Source: Asterias rubens (Eukaryota; Echinodermata; Asteroidea; Forcipulatida; Asteriidae). Taken from it: 64,000 bases of DNA. The notes beneath the pieces are model-generated. The model was not told where the DNA came from and made no database searches. It worked only from the letters and a program-made list of their open reading frames with translations. Numbering within the stretch: position 1 is the first letter of the stretch; every line of letters starts with the position of its first letter. Below, piece after piece: positions 12,403-24,153 of this stretch. Made by a program: the position numbers and the translations under genes. Location of the stretch: the NCBI RefSeq assembly GCF_902459465.1, contig NC_047071.1, forward strand, positions 7,954,098 through 8,018,097, in the 5' to 3' direction.

Positions 12403-13947
12403 ATACTTTGCTTACTTTTGTTTAATTGTTGAATTATTTCTCAGTGAAAACATTTTTAGAAATTTACAATTAAGCAAATAATATTCAATTTTTAAAGAAT
12501 TTGATGAAAAGAAATTCCCCTTAAAAAACAAACAGTTTTCAAGTTATGTGTTGTCTAAAGAAATTCAACACTTCATTTGTTAATGTTGATGAGTTCTGCA
12601 TATTCCTTAATTATAATGTGGAAATATCAGAGTAGGTAGGCCCCAGTTTTAGTGGGATTTCCTTTTTTTAAATAAACATTGACTGCCACAAATTGTTCAC
12701 ATGTATTTTTGTCTTGATGTAATTTTAAAGTAATAAACCCAGATCAAAGATTTTATAGTAAAAGAAGACGAGACTTGTACTGACAAAATAAGTTTTGCTT
12801 TATAAAGTGTCTAAGTTTCAATAATTGAAACAGTAATTTTGCTTAATGACTTCGGGGAATTTAAACTTATGGCTATAAATGTGCAGTTTATTTTTCGCTT
12901 AAGAAGAACTCTGGCTCAAATATAGGATTTGCTTAACTGGTCTCTGTCATTCATATGGTTACAATGTCATTACATTGCTGATAAAAGTGTCTACTAATCA
13001 GTAATTCAGGTTTCTTTAAAGGGAGTGGACACTATTGGTAATTGTCAAAGACTAGCCTTCACAGTTGGTGTATCTCAACATTATGCATAAAATAACAAAC
13101 CTGTGAAAATTTGAACTCGATTGGTCTTCGGAGTTGCGAGATAATAGTGGAAGAAAAAACACCCTTGTCACACAAAGTTGTGTGCGTTTAGATGCTTGAT
13201 TTCGAGACCTCAAGTTCTAAATTTTAGGTCTCGAAATCAAATTCGTGGAAAATTACTTCTTTTTTGAAAACTATGGCACTTCAGAGGGAGCCGTTTCTCA
13301 CAATGTTTTATACCATCAACCTCTCCCCATTACTCATCGACATCGACACGGTTTTATGCTCATAATTATTTTGAGTAATTACCAATAGTGTCCACTGCCT
13401 TTAATAATTTTTCAGTAGGCCTTAAAGATGTGTCTCAGCAAAGTTGCCTTTTTTCATGTTTCTTCAAGGGAACTTTTTAATTTCCATAAGTTCAATCTAT
13501 AGCCATTGTTCTTGCTTTTTTTAATGAATAAAATAATTGAAAATAAACTCATGTATGTTACAGGGTATTTAATTTAAGTTTGTTTTATTCATTCCAAAAC
13601 ATTTCCGCAAAGCCTCAAATCAAACTTCAGGTACAAAGTTTACTTTAAATCTAAGGTACAAGTTTCTTGATTTTTAGAATTTATTTTACATATTTAAAAT
13701 ATATTTAAAGAAGCCTTTAAAGATCTGAAAAAAAAAAAAGTATTTTAGTTGATATTTTCGTTTTGTTTTTTCTTTTCTTGTTCTTTTTCTTGAGTTTATT
13801 TTTATTTTTATGCATACTGAATGAGCCTACGGCAGATCAAACATGGCCGCCCCCATTAAACCTAAACGTTGTGTGCTGCTGTGAAACTTTCATTTCTACT
13901 GGTACTGCTTGTTATTGTATTTCGCTCGCTTATTTCAAGAAGGCATA
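12403..13947. other. GKAP1 to TPR-gene intergenic region
   Basis: AT-rich spacer holding one A-type MITE (13016-13403). No exon-like coding stretch was found. Near the right edge, at about 13842, AACATGGCCGCCCCC resembles a YY1-type promoter element about 105 bp before the start codon of the next gene. Confidence 0.5.
13016..13403 (+). repeat. A-type TTAA MITE
   Basis: Starts TTAAAGGGAGTGGACACTAT and ends with the inverted complement ATAGTGTCCACTGCCTTTAA. The centre carries the A palindrome (GATTTCGAGACCT / AGGTCTCGAAATC) at about 13195-13240. Other copies: 15752, 19090, 20825, 28035 (half), 45201 and 52840. Confidence 0.85.
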
Positions 13948-16900
13948 ATGAACAAGGTAAGAGATAATTTAACTTATATACTGCATAATTTGGTTTTCGA
14001 GCATGTGGAGAGAGTAGTTTGTAAATTTGAAACAAATTCTGTCGTCCGACCAAGCAAGGGGATCCCCCCGCAGTCGCACACATTAATTTGTTCGCACATA
14101 AAAGCTGTATCACTACACACAGCATGGAGCATCATCATGCAATGATACATGCTCAATGAATGGAGGTAGCATTCCTGGCTCCCACCACCACCAGATAAAG
14201 AAAGAAACTAGAAATTGAGTACAGCACCACACTCACTGCCACACAGCAGTGCACACTGAATGTATTGTAATTGCAAAAAAAAGAAGTCAACTAAGTTAAA
14301 AGAAAAAGAACGTGCGTGAGAGAATAGGCCTTTTATTATAATTAAAAATGTCAATTCTCATGATAAAACTTACTCCTAGAACTATTTCGGTCTCGTCCGG
14401 CTATCGTCTCCCGCAACGGGAGACGATAGCTGGACGAAACCGAAATACTATCGTCTCCCGTCCGGACGAAACCGAAATAGTTCTAGGAGTAGATAAAACT
14501 ATTAAGCCAAAATTCATAAGGGATAACAAACAAAAAGTGCCGTAGTGTGGGAGCTGTCAGGTAAAGTTTTGGAAAAATGTTACGACCTCGCCACCAATTT
14601 CTGCCCCCCTTTTTCTTGTTTTTCTTTTTCTTTTGCACCTGAGGATGTTTTCAATTGATTGTTCTAGACTCTCGGGTAAAACATTTTATAAAGTGAGTTT
14701 AAAAATACATTTTGACTTAAAACTTTTTTTCATGAAAACTAAAATTGTCAAACTCTCTTTTAAGTCTTTGGTTTGGTTTTAACATGGTTTTAAACAATAT
14801 TTTCAATCCGGGCAGTTTAGGCAGTCCTATTGGTGGTCGAGCAAAGACAAGTGAAATATATTGCCTTTTACCTTCATTTTAACACTTCCCCCAATAAACT
14901 GTAGGTACATTTAATACACGTAGTCGCGCATACCACAAACTGACCATACTCGGTCACAGTTTTAAGTTGCAGTCTTAAATGTCTTTAACCCCCATCAGGG
15001 TTTTTGCCGTGCGCACACTGCCAGGAACGTGACGGTTTCAAACTGACGTTTAAGACCTCTTCACCATTCTGTTATTCCCTTTAATACTCATCCATTTGTA
15101 TTGTTCACTTATCTGTATAGGAAAAGGCAGAAGAGTCGAGGGAGCGCGGCAATGCCTGTATGAAGAAAGGTAGTCCCACTGAAGCGTTCTTCTACTATAC
15201 TGAAGCTATCAAATGGAATCCTACAGACCCTCGTCTGTACAGCAATCGTTCCCTCTCATTCCTACAGATCGACCAGCACTACCACGCACTAGAGGATGCC
15301 AAGAAGGCCATCAAACTCAATCCAAATTGGCCAAAGGTATTTGTGGTGACACCATTTGTTTCCATTCCGCAATTTCTATAATCTTGTGTAAACAAGAATT
15401 TTGGACTAAGTGGTTTTGTGGTAACACCATGATCTATTTTGGCTACCTGTGTGATGTTTCCAAAAAGAACCAGTGGTCAACGACTCAACGTTTAGATCAG
15501 TAGGCCTATGCCTGTGCTCTGATAGTTATTATACCATGCAAAGTTTTCAAGAGTTTTTGATCAATTCTTGTTCTGTTTCCCCCCCCCCAAAAAAAAAAAA
15601 AAAAACCCAAACAAACAAGCATTCCACTCTATAATTATAACCCCTCTTGTTTCAATTCTCAGGGTCATTTTAGAAAGGGAGAGGTAGAGATGAGTACTGG
15701 GCATTACCAGGAGGCAGTCTGCTCATACCAAGTAAGTATTGCTTATTAGTTTTAAAGACAATGGACACTATTGGTAATTGTCAAAGACCAGTCTTCTCAC
15801 TTGGTGTATCTCAACATTTGCACAAAATAACAAACCTGTGAAAATTTGAACTCAATTCGTCGTCGAAGTTGCGAGATATAATGAAAGAAAACAACACCCT
15901 TGTCGCACCATGGTCACACGAAGTTGTGTGCTTTCAGATGCTTGATTTCGAGACCTCATATTCTAAATCTGAGGTCTCGAAATCAAATTCATGGAAAATT
16001 AATTCTTTTTCGGAATCTATGTCACTTCAGAGGGAGGTGTTTCTTTTACTTAAACCTCTCCATATTACTTTTAATCAAGAAATGTTTTATGATAATAATT
16101 ATTTTGAGTAATTACCAATAGTGTTCACTGCCTTAAAGGGACAGTAGGCCTACGTATTTCTTTAGTAATTATGCCAAAGATTGTTGACCATAAATACTTC
16201 CTTGTTTAGAAGCACTGCAGCTGTTCATAATGTACGTTCAGACGAGGAGTTAAACACTGATTCCCTTCTAAGGATTGTGAATTTAAAGACTGTTTTTTTT
16301 TTAACAGAACGTCTATCTGAGAAATATTTGTGTGTTCCAATTTTGTATAAGTCTCCCTGCAATGACTCTAGATTTTTGCTACCGCCCATTTGAAATGAAG
16401 TTGTCACAAGTTACTTTTATTGTTACATTTTATTGGAGTTACATGTAAGGTTTATTTGCCCTGTGTGTGCATTATTCTTGACTCATAGTTCTCTCTTTTC
16501 TTGTAGTCAAATTCGTTACTTATTTGACATGTTTGACCAATACATGTGACTGTTTCATTGCTCAGATGGTAGCAAGTGAAACCTTGGCTGACTTTCTTGT
16601 AAAAATAACATTGGTTGTTACAGAAACAGTTGACTCTAGTTCTTTCAAGGTCACCTGGGCTGGCCAGAAACCTCTTGGGAGGACAGAAAATCAAAGAACA
16701 AAGTCGAAATGAGATTCAGGACTTCAGAACGTAACTCGGAACCTCTTCTTTATAGTGCTCTTTATAATGAGACCTAACTTATTTGTGTCAGGTAGCAGTA
16801 AGTTTAGATGACAAGGATCCTAAGTTGAAAGAAGCTCTTGAGAAAGCCAAAGAGGAATTCAGAAAGTTGAAGTCGGGTAAGTGGTGGATATGAGCTGAAG

Positions 16901-19900
16901 TGGTAATAATAATACTTGGTTCTTATAGCGCTTTATCATGCCCCTAAGCGGGCGTATCAAAGAACACCCCGGGCGTATCAAAAGGCACAGTATTTTTCCT
17001 GCAAGATATGTGGAACTACGATTTGAAGTATGAGACCCACCATGTAATGGTTTACAAGGTATTGTGCTCAATATGCAGCCAACTGTTACACAGAGTGTGG
17101 CCTTTGCTGCCCTGGTCTTGGGTGTTCACTGTCTCTTACATAACTAAGCAAAAGCTTGCCCCTAATCATGTGACATAGCAACTGTCTCGATAGATTGAGG
17201 AACTCAAATGTAAGGGGTAACTTGTGGTCAAGCATGTCATTGTACCAGACAATATTCAACTCTAACACGCAAATGGTTCATTTAGAAGTTATCAAATTTT
17301 ATACTCTTACCGGTACTTATTTTCTGTTAGTAAGTGGAAAGTAAGCCTTTGTTAGTCAGGTAATATGCAAAGATGAAAATAAAATGTCACATTTTATTGT
17401 TCATACAGTAACACAAAATTGCTAATTTTTGGCACAATTGAGTTGTGACTTTGCATCATTGTCATTCATGTAGCCAAACGAAGCAACATGTCATCATTGC
17501 AAACTTGGTATCATTTTAAAGAAGAACACGTTAGATTTGCATTGATAGTAAAACATATACAAAGAGTAATAAATAATAAAGATATTAAAAAAGTGTTCAA
17601 ACTTTGTGTGAGCAGTTTAGTAATAATCAAATATCTGAGTGTTTGTAGCAACACCTATTTCAACTCCAACTACTTCAAACAGTTAACACTGGACAGTGGA
17701 CTTAATAGGGATTGTGGCTTTTTGTCACAATACCATTTTGTCTTAACTGTGTATGCTGGACTGTATTGTAAACATTGGTTGACATTGTTTTTCTTTGTTG
17801 CATCTGATGCAGATATTTATTTATTATCAGTTAGTCAATAAAGTGCTACATTATATTATCCTCTTTACTTAAAGCCATTGGACCCTTTCGGTAAACAGTA
17901 TTGTCCACGGCCCACACTTCGTGTATCACAACTTCTATATCAAATAACAAACCTATGAAAATTTAGGCTCAATCGGTCATCGGAGTCGGGAGAAAATATT
18001 GGGAAAACCCACCCTTGTTTTCGCGCGTTTCGCCGTGTCATGACATGTGTTAAAATAAATCTGTAATTCTTGCTATCGAGAATTGATATTGTTTTACTGT
18101 TTTCTCAAAAAGTAAAGCATTTCATGGAATAATATTTCAAGAGAAGTCTTTCACCACCACCTTCTGTAAACCCTGTAAGTTATTTGTAAATCTGTGAACT
18201 TTTAATTTTTTTCTGTACCGAAAAGGTCCAATGGCTTTAACTGTTATAAATGATTTTATTAGTACCCATAACAATATTGTAATGAATATGAGAAACCCAG
18301 AACCAAAATTAAAGCTTTCCATGCGTACTATGTTTTTCTCTCTTTTTTCAGCGGAGTTTAGAATTCCTGTGATTGGTACAGCGATTGGTTTTATGGTTGG
18401 AGTCTTGATTGTCCTTGCTGATCATTATCTCACTGCAAAACCTTCACTTGAGGTAATTCTCTAATCAATCATTTCAGTGTGATACCATGCCTGAAATGTG
18501 GCAATGGGTGTTCCCAAATGTTCTCTTTTTGTATAAAAAAAAATACCCCCCCCCCAATTCTAACGAATGTACATTCCAGCTACTGGAGTCTGCCAACGCG
18601 ACTATAATTTTAATACCATCTATATCAGGCCTCAAAATAACCCACAGCAATTACCCTGGTGCCCTGAGCTTTTGCTGTGTTGCCCTTTCCAAAGCTTTCC
18701 AAAGTTCCAATGCAAGTTTTAATTTTCCTCAAAGAAGTGCCCCTAACCAGAGGAAAATTACTATGCCCATTCAAGAACGAAATTACTATGCCCATTCAAG
18801 AACAAAATTACTATGCCCATTCAAGAACAAAATTACTATGCCCATTCAAGAACGAAATTACTATGCCCATTCAAGAACGAAATTACTATGCCCATTCAAG
18901 AACGAAATTACTATGCCCATTCAAGAACGAAATTACTATGCCCATTCAAGAACGAAATTACTATGCCCATTCAAGAACAAAATTACTATGCCCATTCAAG
19001 AACAAAATTACTATGCCCATTCAAGAACAAAATTACTATGCCCATTCAAGAACGAAATTCAAGGCCCGCCTATTTGGCTGAACAGTACCTTAAAGATAGT
19101 GGAGCTTTGGAAATTGTCAAAGACCAGTTTTCTCACTTGCTGTATCTCAACATATGCATAAAATAACAAACCTGTGAACATTTGAGCTCAATCAGTCATC
19201 GAAGTTGCGAGATAATAATGAAAGAAAAACCCCCCTTTTCACACAAAGTTGTGTGCTTTCGAGCCGTTTCTCACAATGTTTTATACTACCAACCTCTCCA
19301 CATTACTCGTTACCAAGTTAGGTTTTTTTGCTAATAACTATTATGAGTAATTACCATAGAGTTATATAATTATAAGAACTAGAGGGCGCACGGATGATGC
19401 TTCGTGCACAAACGCGACGGGACCGCAAGGAGACATGCGGGCGCCATTCTGTACGCGCGTTGAATATGAAACACACGTTGGAGTTTGTCTTTATTAAACG
19501 CTACGCGATGCTGTTTTGTTCAACTTACTAAATGGCTGCACAAACACACGCTGTGGGATGCCAGTTTTGTCAACTTAGAAAATGGCCGTCTGCGTGCATG
19601 CCGGGGCGCGTATATAGGCCAGTGCGCCCTCTAGTTCTTATAACTCTATGGTAATTACCAATAGTGTCAAGTATGGTGCCTTTAATATACTTAATGTGAA
19701 ATACCATCAAATTGCTATGTAGGGACGAGTGTAATATTATTTATATTATGAGGTAGTTAATTTGTATCTACTTACTCATCTAGCCTCTTGCATTGAAGCT
19801 GATCTTCCTGGTGATATTTGCACTCATGGGATTTGGAGCTTCATGGACATATTTCTTCATACAAAACACATACAGAGAAGCCCTGCTACAGCCCCCTACA

Positions 19901-21557
19901 GATTTTTCAGGTGAGTAGATTCCTCATCTAAGAAGGCTTGCAACTTTTCAGCTGATTAGCTGATTTCCTCTTTTTCTTTTTCAAAACAGTGGCAATGAAA
20001 ACTGAAAAACACTGTATAAAAGTTTTGCAATAGGAAAGTTACATGTCTGTCTAAGATCAGAGGTAGTGGTTGTCTGGGCAAAGTGAACAACAGAACTATT
20101 AATAATAATAATAAATAACATTTGTATAGCGTTTTCCACAGGCGTTTCAAAGCGCTTAAGCATCGTCAGAAAGATGTATTTTTAACTGAGACTTGAATGA
20201 GCTGATTGAGACAGATGTGAAGAGGGAGCTTTTTCCATTAAGTTGTTCCAGTTGTTTGCATTTTTAAAGGAACACATTGCCTTGGATCGGTAGAGTTGGT
20301 CATTGAAAAGCGTTTGCAACCATTTGTTATAAATGCATATTATGGTTCGAAAGATGTTTTAAAAGTAGAATACAATGATCCACACATATTTGCGAACTAA
20401 CACGGTTATGACTCCCATAAATGGCCGACCGTGTTTGTCGACGAAGTAAAAGGAAAACATGCAATTTCGAGTGATACTTGTGTGGATCATTATATTCTAC
20501 TTTTAAAATATCTTTATAATCATATGCATTTTATAACAAACGGTTACAAACGCTTTTCAAAGACCAACTTGACCGATCCAAGGCAATGTGTTCTTTTAAG
20601 GTCAAATAGATGCTGGTTGGACACTATTCAGGTTGGACTGCGTGTTTAGGAGAGTGTCTGTCAGTCCAATGTGTTTTGGGGCTGAGGTTTCTGGGATAGG
20701 AGGTGTTATTCTACGTCCCTGATATCATTCTGATTTAACGTTATTATTATACTGGCCATTTTTCTTGTTATCCTAATTTTCCACCCCTTTACCTCATCTG
20801 TAATCAATGAATGAATGAATGAACTTAAAGGCAGTGGACACTATTGGTAATAACTCAAAATATTTATTGCATAAAACCTCACTTGGTAACGTGTAATGGG
20901 GAGAGTTTGGTAGTATAAAACATTGTGAGAAACGATTCCCTCTGAAGTGACATATTTCTTGAGAAAGAAGTTATTTTCCACGGATTTGATTTTGAGACCT
21001 CAGATTTAGAATTTGAGGTCTCGAAATCAAGCATCTGAAAGCGCACATCTTCTTGTGACAAGGATGTTTTTTCTTTCATTATTGTCTCATAAATTTGACG
21101 ACCAATTGAGCTCAAATTTCGCAGGTTCATTATTTTATGCATATGTTGAGATACACCAAGTGACAAGACTGGTCTTTGACAATTACCAATAGTGTCCAGT
21201 GTCTTTAAACATCGAAGGATACATGACTGTAATGTGGAAACAATAGACAGATAACTGCTCAGTCACATCCCTCCTCACTAGCCCAACCATAAATTGAGCT
21301 AAATCTTGCAGTCTGCAGTCAAGCCCAAATGGTTGATCATTGTTTTCTTGACATTTCAAGCCAAGATGACACATGGCTTTGTACTTTGTTTCAAACTTCT
21401 TCATCCAGATAAGAAAGATGACAAGAAAGCGACAGATGACAAGAAAGCTAAAGATGCCAAGTCTACTGAGGGGAGCAGTAAAACTCCTCAGAGAAAAGAA
21501 AATGATGGGAAAACATCGACAGAGACCAGACAGAGAAGAAAAAAGGAAAAAACATAA
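13948..21557 (+). CDS. Membrane-anchored TPR co-chaperone-like protein, 7 exons
   Basis: Exons: 13948-13956 (only Met-Asn-Lys), 15121-15336, 15663-15731, 16792-16876, 18352-18452, 19784-19910 and 21409-21557; all GT-AG, frame kept, 251 aa. Residues about 5-110 form three TPR-like helix pairs of the Hop/CHIP type (RGNACMKKGSPTEAF, LYSNRSLSFLQ, NWPKGHFRKGE). Clamp residues that bind the EEVD tail of Hsp70/Hsp90 look present: Asn of RGN, Asn of SNR, and Lys and Arg of KGHFR; the first clamp Lys is Arg here. Two hydrophobic segments follow (IGTAIGFMVGVLIVLADHYL and LKLIFLVIFALMGFGASWTY), then a very lysine-rich tail of about 50 residues. I infer a membrane-bound chaperone adaptor. I do not recognise a vertebrate orthologue, so no symbol is given. 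Confidence 0.85.
14362..14500. mobile_element. 121-bp perfect foldback element with 9-bp target duplication
   Basis: Arms start TACTCCTAGAACTATTTCGG (14371) and end with the exact complement at 14491. Between them lies a second nested pair, CTATCGTCTCCCG / CGGGAGACGATAG, followed by a third copy of that word. GATAAAACT flanks both sides (14362-14370 and 14492-14500). A 9-bp duplication fits Mutator-like insertion. Lies in intron 1 of the TPR gene. Confidence 0.85.
15752..16136 (+). repeat. A-type TTAA MITE
   Basis: Begins TTAAAGACAATGGACACTAT and ends GTGTTCACTGCCTTAA. Carries the A palindrome near 15943-15988. It starts 20 bp after TPR-gene exon 3. Confidence 0.85.
16905..17075 (-). repeat. 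S2 SINE tail fragment
   Basis: AATAATACTTGGTTCTTATAGCGCTTTATCATGCCC and the words GGGCGTATCAAA and CAGTATTTTTCCTGCA match the tail portion at 42110-42180. The tRNA-like head is missing. Confidence 0.5.
17869..18240 (+). repeat. B-type TTAA MITE
   Basis: Starts TTAAAGCCATTGGACCCTTT and ends with an inverted arm GTCCAATGGCTTTAA. The body shares AATAACAAACCT.TGAAAATTT with A-type copies, but the central palindrome is the B type (a partial copy of ATTCTCGATATCGAGAAT). Other copies: 24463 and 39331. Confidence 0.8.
18755..19058 (+). repeat. 25-bp minisatellite, 12 copies
   Basis: The word CTATGCCCATTCAAGAAC recurs at exact 25-bp steps from 18761 to 19036. Copies are almost identical, differing mainly at one A/G site. 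The array sits in a patch of the AAGGGCAC-type repeat. Open frames through it are an artefact of the period. Confidence 0.95.
19090..19684 (+). repeat. A-type MITE split by a nested element
   Basis: The left part (19090-19353) and right part (19652-19684) join into one A-type MITE when the 298-bp insert is removed. The central A palindrome has been lost from this copy: the sequence jumps from GTGTGCTTTCGAG straight to CCGTTTCTCACAATG. Confidence 0.8.
19354..19651. mobile_element. 298-bp TIR element nested in an A-type MITE
   Basis: Ends are CCATAGAGTTATA and its complement, with the sub-terminal pair TAAGAACTAGAGGGCGC / GCGCCCTCTAGTTCTTA. TAATTA lies on both sides (19348-19353 and 19652-19657), while intact A copies have it once. 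Inside are two diverged direct words (TTTGTCAACTTAGAAAATGG type). Confidence 0.85.
20263..20600. repeat. C-type palindromic TTAA MITE
   Basis: Left end TTTAAAGGAACACATTGCCT and right end AGGCAATGTGTTCTTTTAA. The element is a long imperfect palindrome around GGCCGACCGTGTTTGTCGAC. Second copy: 38328-38692. Confidence 0.85.
20825..21208 (-). repeat. A-type TTAA MITE, reversed
   Basis: Reads TTAAAGGCAGTGGACACTAT at the left and GTGTCCAGTGTCTTTAA at the right. The A palindrome is at about 20988-21029. It ends about 200 bp before the last exon of the TPR gene. Confidence 0.85.
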
Positions 21558-24153
21558 AAAAAATGTTATGTAGGCCTAAGCTTTGTGTAATTTTTCTCTA
21601 AAACATTTGAAGTAAATTTGGACTGTAATTGATCTCAGTTACTTAATTTGAATGCTATTCAAAATAGCACAGTATCTTGACCTAAATTTAATATTAAATC
21701 AGCTCTGGACACCACTCTGCCAGCACTTACGAGCCATGGACTTCAAGTTATGGAGGGAGATTAAACTAGAGTCAATACAAAATGACTGACATCTACACAG
21801 TGGATGGTATTCTTCTGTCACAAGATTGAATTCTTTATTCAGATTAAATTATATTACATTACTCTCTTTCCTTTTCTCTCTTTAAATAAGAACACTGTAT
21901 ATGTACAGTATTACCAAGTATAAGGTGATATGCTTTGTTAGGATCGGATACAAAATATTGTAAAAACTTCCATCTAAAGACTTCCTCATTTAAAACTTGT
22001 CTTAACAACTATTGTCTGAAATACTAATGACAAATGTGAGAAAAATCTTCTGGAAACGTCAATTATTAGTTTTATCCCTGAGGTTTTGATCCAGAGCGCC
22101 ATTTGAGTTTTGTGAACATAAATGCTTAGCTGCACACAGTGGAACTGGTAATATGACCGCAAAACTGACATCCACTATTATGGTGGCTAAAATGGTCATC
22201 CCATTCAATTTTAGAATGTCCTACTAATTTTTTACATAAACAAAAAGAGACTTTATCCCCAGTACTTTATTATACTGAAAAATACGCTTTAATTACTTCT
22301 GTGATGACAAAACAATAGTTATCGTCTACTATTTCGCATAAAAGTAAATAAAGGAGAATGTTTGGATGTAACCAATAACAAACCAGTACACCTACGTTTT
22401 TACCAATTAAATTTTAGTTTTTCACTTATGAATCGACCATTGGTGGTATGGGATATGAGTCTAGCTAGTGGTTAAAGGTTCTCATCACTGTGGCCCTGGT
22501 TCGATTTTCAGCTAAGGCCATAAGTCGAGTTGTGCATTGGTTCTCTCGTGGGCCACAAGAGTTTTTCTCAGGTCCTACATTTTCCTCCAACACAAACATT
22601 TTAGATTAAACAGTTAAAGACCTGCTTGAACGAAAATGTCAAGTCGTAAACTTTGCTTAATTTCACTTGAAATGTTTTCAATGAATAAGGAAATCGAGTC
22701 ATATGACTAAAAATAGATTTCAATTGTGTAAAAAAATAATCTTTTTGAATGCCCTTATCCAGCGCTTTTCTGAGAGATTTGCGAAAAGCCCTTTTACAAA
22801 TGTACGTAATCACTCTCAAAACGTCATCTCTGGGAGCTCCAATTTGTAAAGCCGCTTTGTTGCAGCTTGGAGGCATAACAAAGCAAGCTCCCAGAGATGA
22901 CGTCAGCGGCATTGTCCTTTGACGTGCACAGTCAACGGCAGAAGAGTTTTTAGTTTTTCCAAACCTTTGGGTTGGGGCCTGATTTTTTAATCAATAATTC
23001 CGAAAAATTCAGAAGTGTACACATATCAAAATCACATTAAAATGGTGAACAAGTGCATTATAAACAAATTAAAATACCATTTCCTTTGAAAACAATCCGC
23101 TCAGGTAGGTGTTTAAGATCTCTGGCTGTGCTCCATGGTCTTATATGTATGGGTCATGGATGTGGCTGGCTGCCAAAAAGGTGCCTTCACATACCTGTGG
23201 CTGGACCATGTTGTAGCCACACCTTTGGCAATTCAGCTTCTCAGCTGTGAGTAAGGAGACTTCCAAGTATGTACTATTATTATAATATTTAACACATTAT
23301 CATTCCAATATTTCAAAGGTTTATATGAGTTATGTTTATACATGATGTATTTTTGTGATTTTATAAAACTGAAAAGCCTTATGGTCCCCAATAAAATAAG
23401 CACAAGGATAAATTTGGTGCACGCTTCTCTTTTTTGTTGTCTTTTAGGGAAGGGTCCGTGTACATTTGGTAACGACTCTGAAAAATATTGGCAATAGAAA
23501 CTTACTTGGTAAGAAGAACAACAACTTTGGATCGTACAATGAAATTTGAGCGACTTTTCACTTGGAATTACGGCAGTTCTGGAAAAAACAACTCGTAACT
23601 CATAGCTGACAGCTACCCCTTCTAATCAAATAATTTGAGGGTGAAAATAAAGGGATTTTCAGGTTCTTAATGAGATTTTTATTGAAAATATTGGCAGCAA
23701 AATCATTACAAAAAGGGCAATGTAAAACCACACTTTCGTGCACAAACACATGATATCGTGTGAACATTCTCATGGAATTTCCTAAAGTGGAACTGTGTTT
23801 ACCCATTACTGGCATTGTTCAGCCACCTGTAAGGTCTCATGTTACAAACAAACTGCGGAATATTCCTCAGTGATTTTGAGAATTTAGTATTTTTAGAGCC
23901 AAAAACTGCAACAATATCATGAGTTTTTAACGCACATTTATATGCAGTACGCCGTGTCTGTTTACATCTATTACCCACTATAAGTCACGTGACGCACGGA
24001 GCACAATCGATGAACTATTGACTTTAAGTGCAGTTCCTTATTTACATATTTAGCCTAATACATTACATATATACAGGTGCATAAATACAAAAAGTATGTA
24101 CAGCAGCAAGTTCATTGGCAGTTTAGGGTTCTTTCAACACAGCCCAAAACAGT
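21558..24153. other. Convergent spacer between the TPR gene and the ARL14EP-like gene
   Basis: Holds the 3' UTRs of two genes facing each other. A possible + strand poly(A) hexamer lies at 23390-23395. It also contains an S3 SINE broken by an insertion (22440-23280) and, at about 23450-23830, an unclassified repeat starting AGGGAAGGGTCCGTGTACAT. No exon was found. Confidence 0.5.
22440..23280 (+). repeat. S3 tRNA-like SINE split by about 506 bp
   Basis: The head (22440-22608) has CTAGTGGTTAAAGGTTCTCA and GGTTCGATTTTC. The tail (from about 23115) has CTCTGGCTGTGCTCCATGGT through CAGCTTCTCAGCTGTGAGTA. Both parts align with the unbroken minus-strand copy at 58130-58440. The insert carries an 18-bp perfect inverted pair, ACGTCATCTCTGGGAGCT, at 22821-22838 and 22886-22903. 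Confidence 0.7.

Noticed and set aside
18487-19166. Overlapping open frames of 117-224 codons with repeated peptide motifs
   Set aside because: They arise from the 25-bp minisatellite, whose 75-bp coding period has no stops in any forward frame. No start context, splice support or family match.
13948-21557. Naming the TPR gene STIP1 or SGTA
   Set aside because: It has a single TPR block, two membrane segments and a lysine-rich tail, with no DP domains, second TPR block or glutamine-rich region.
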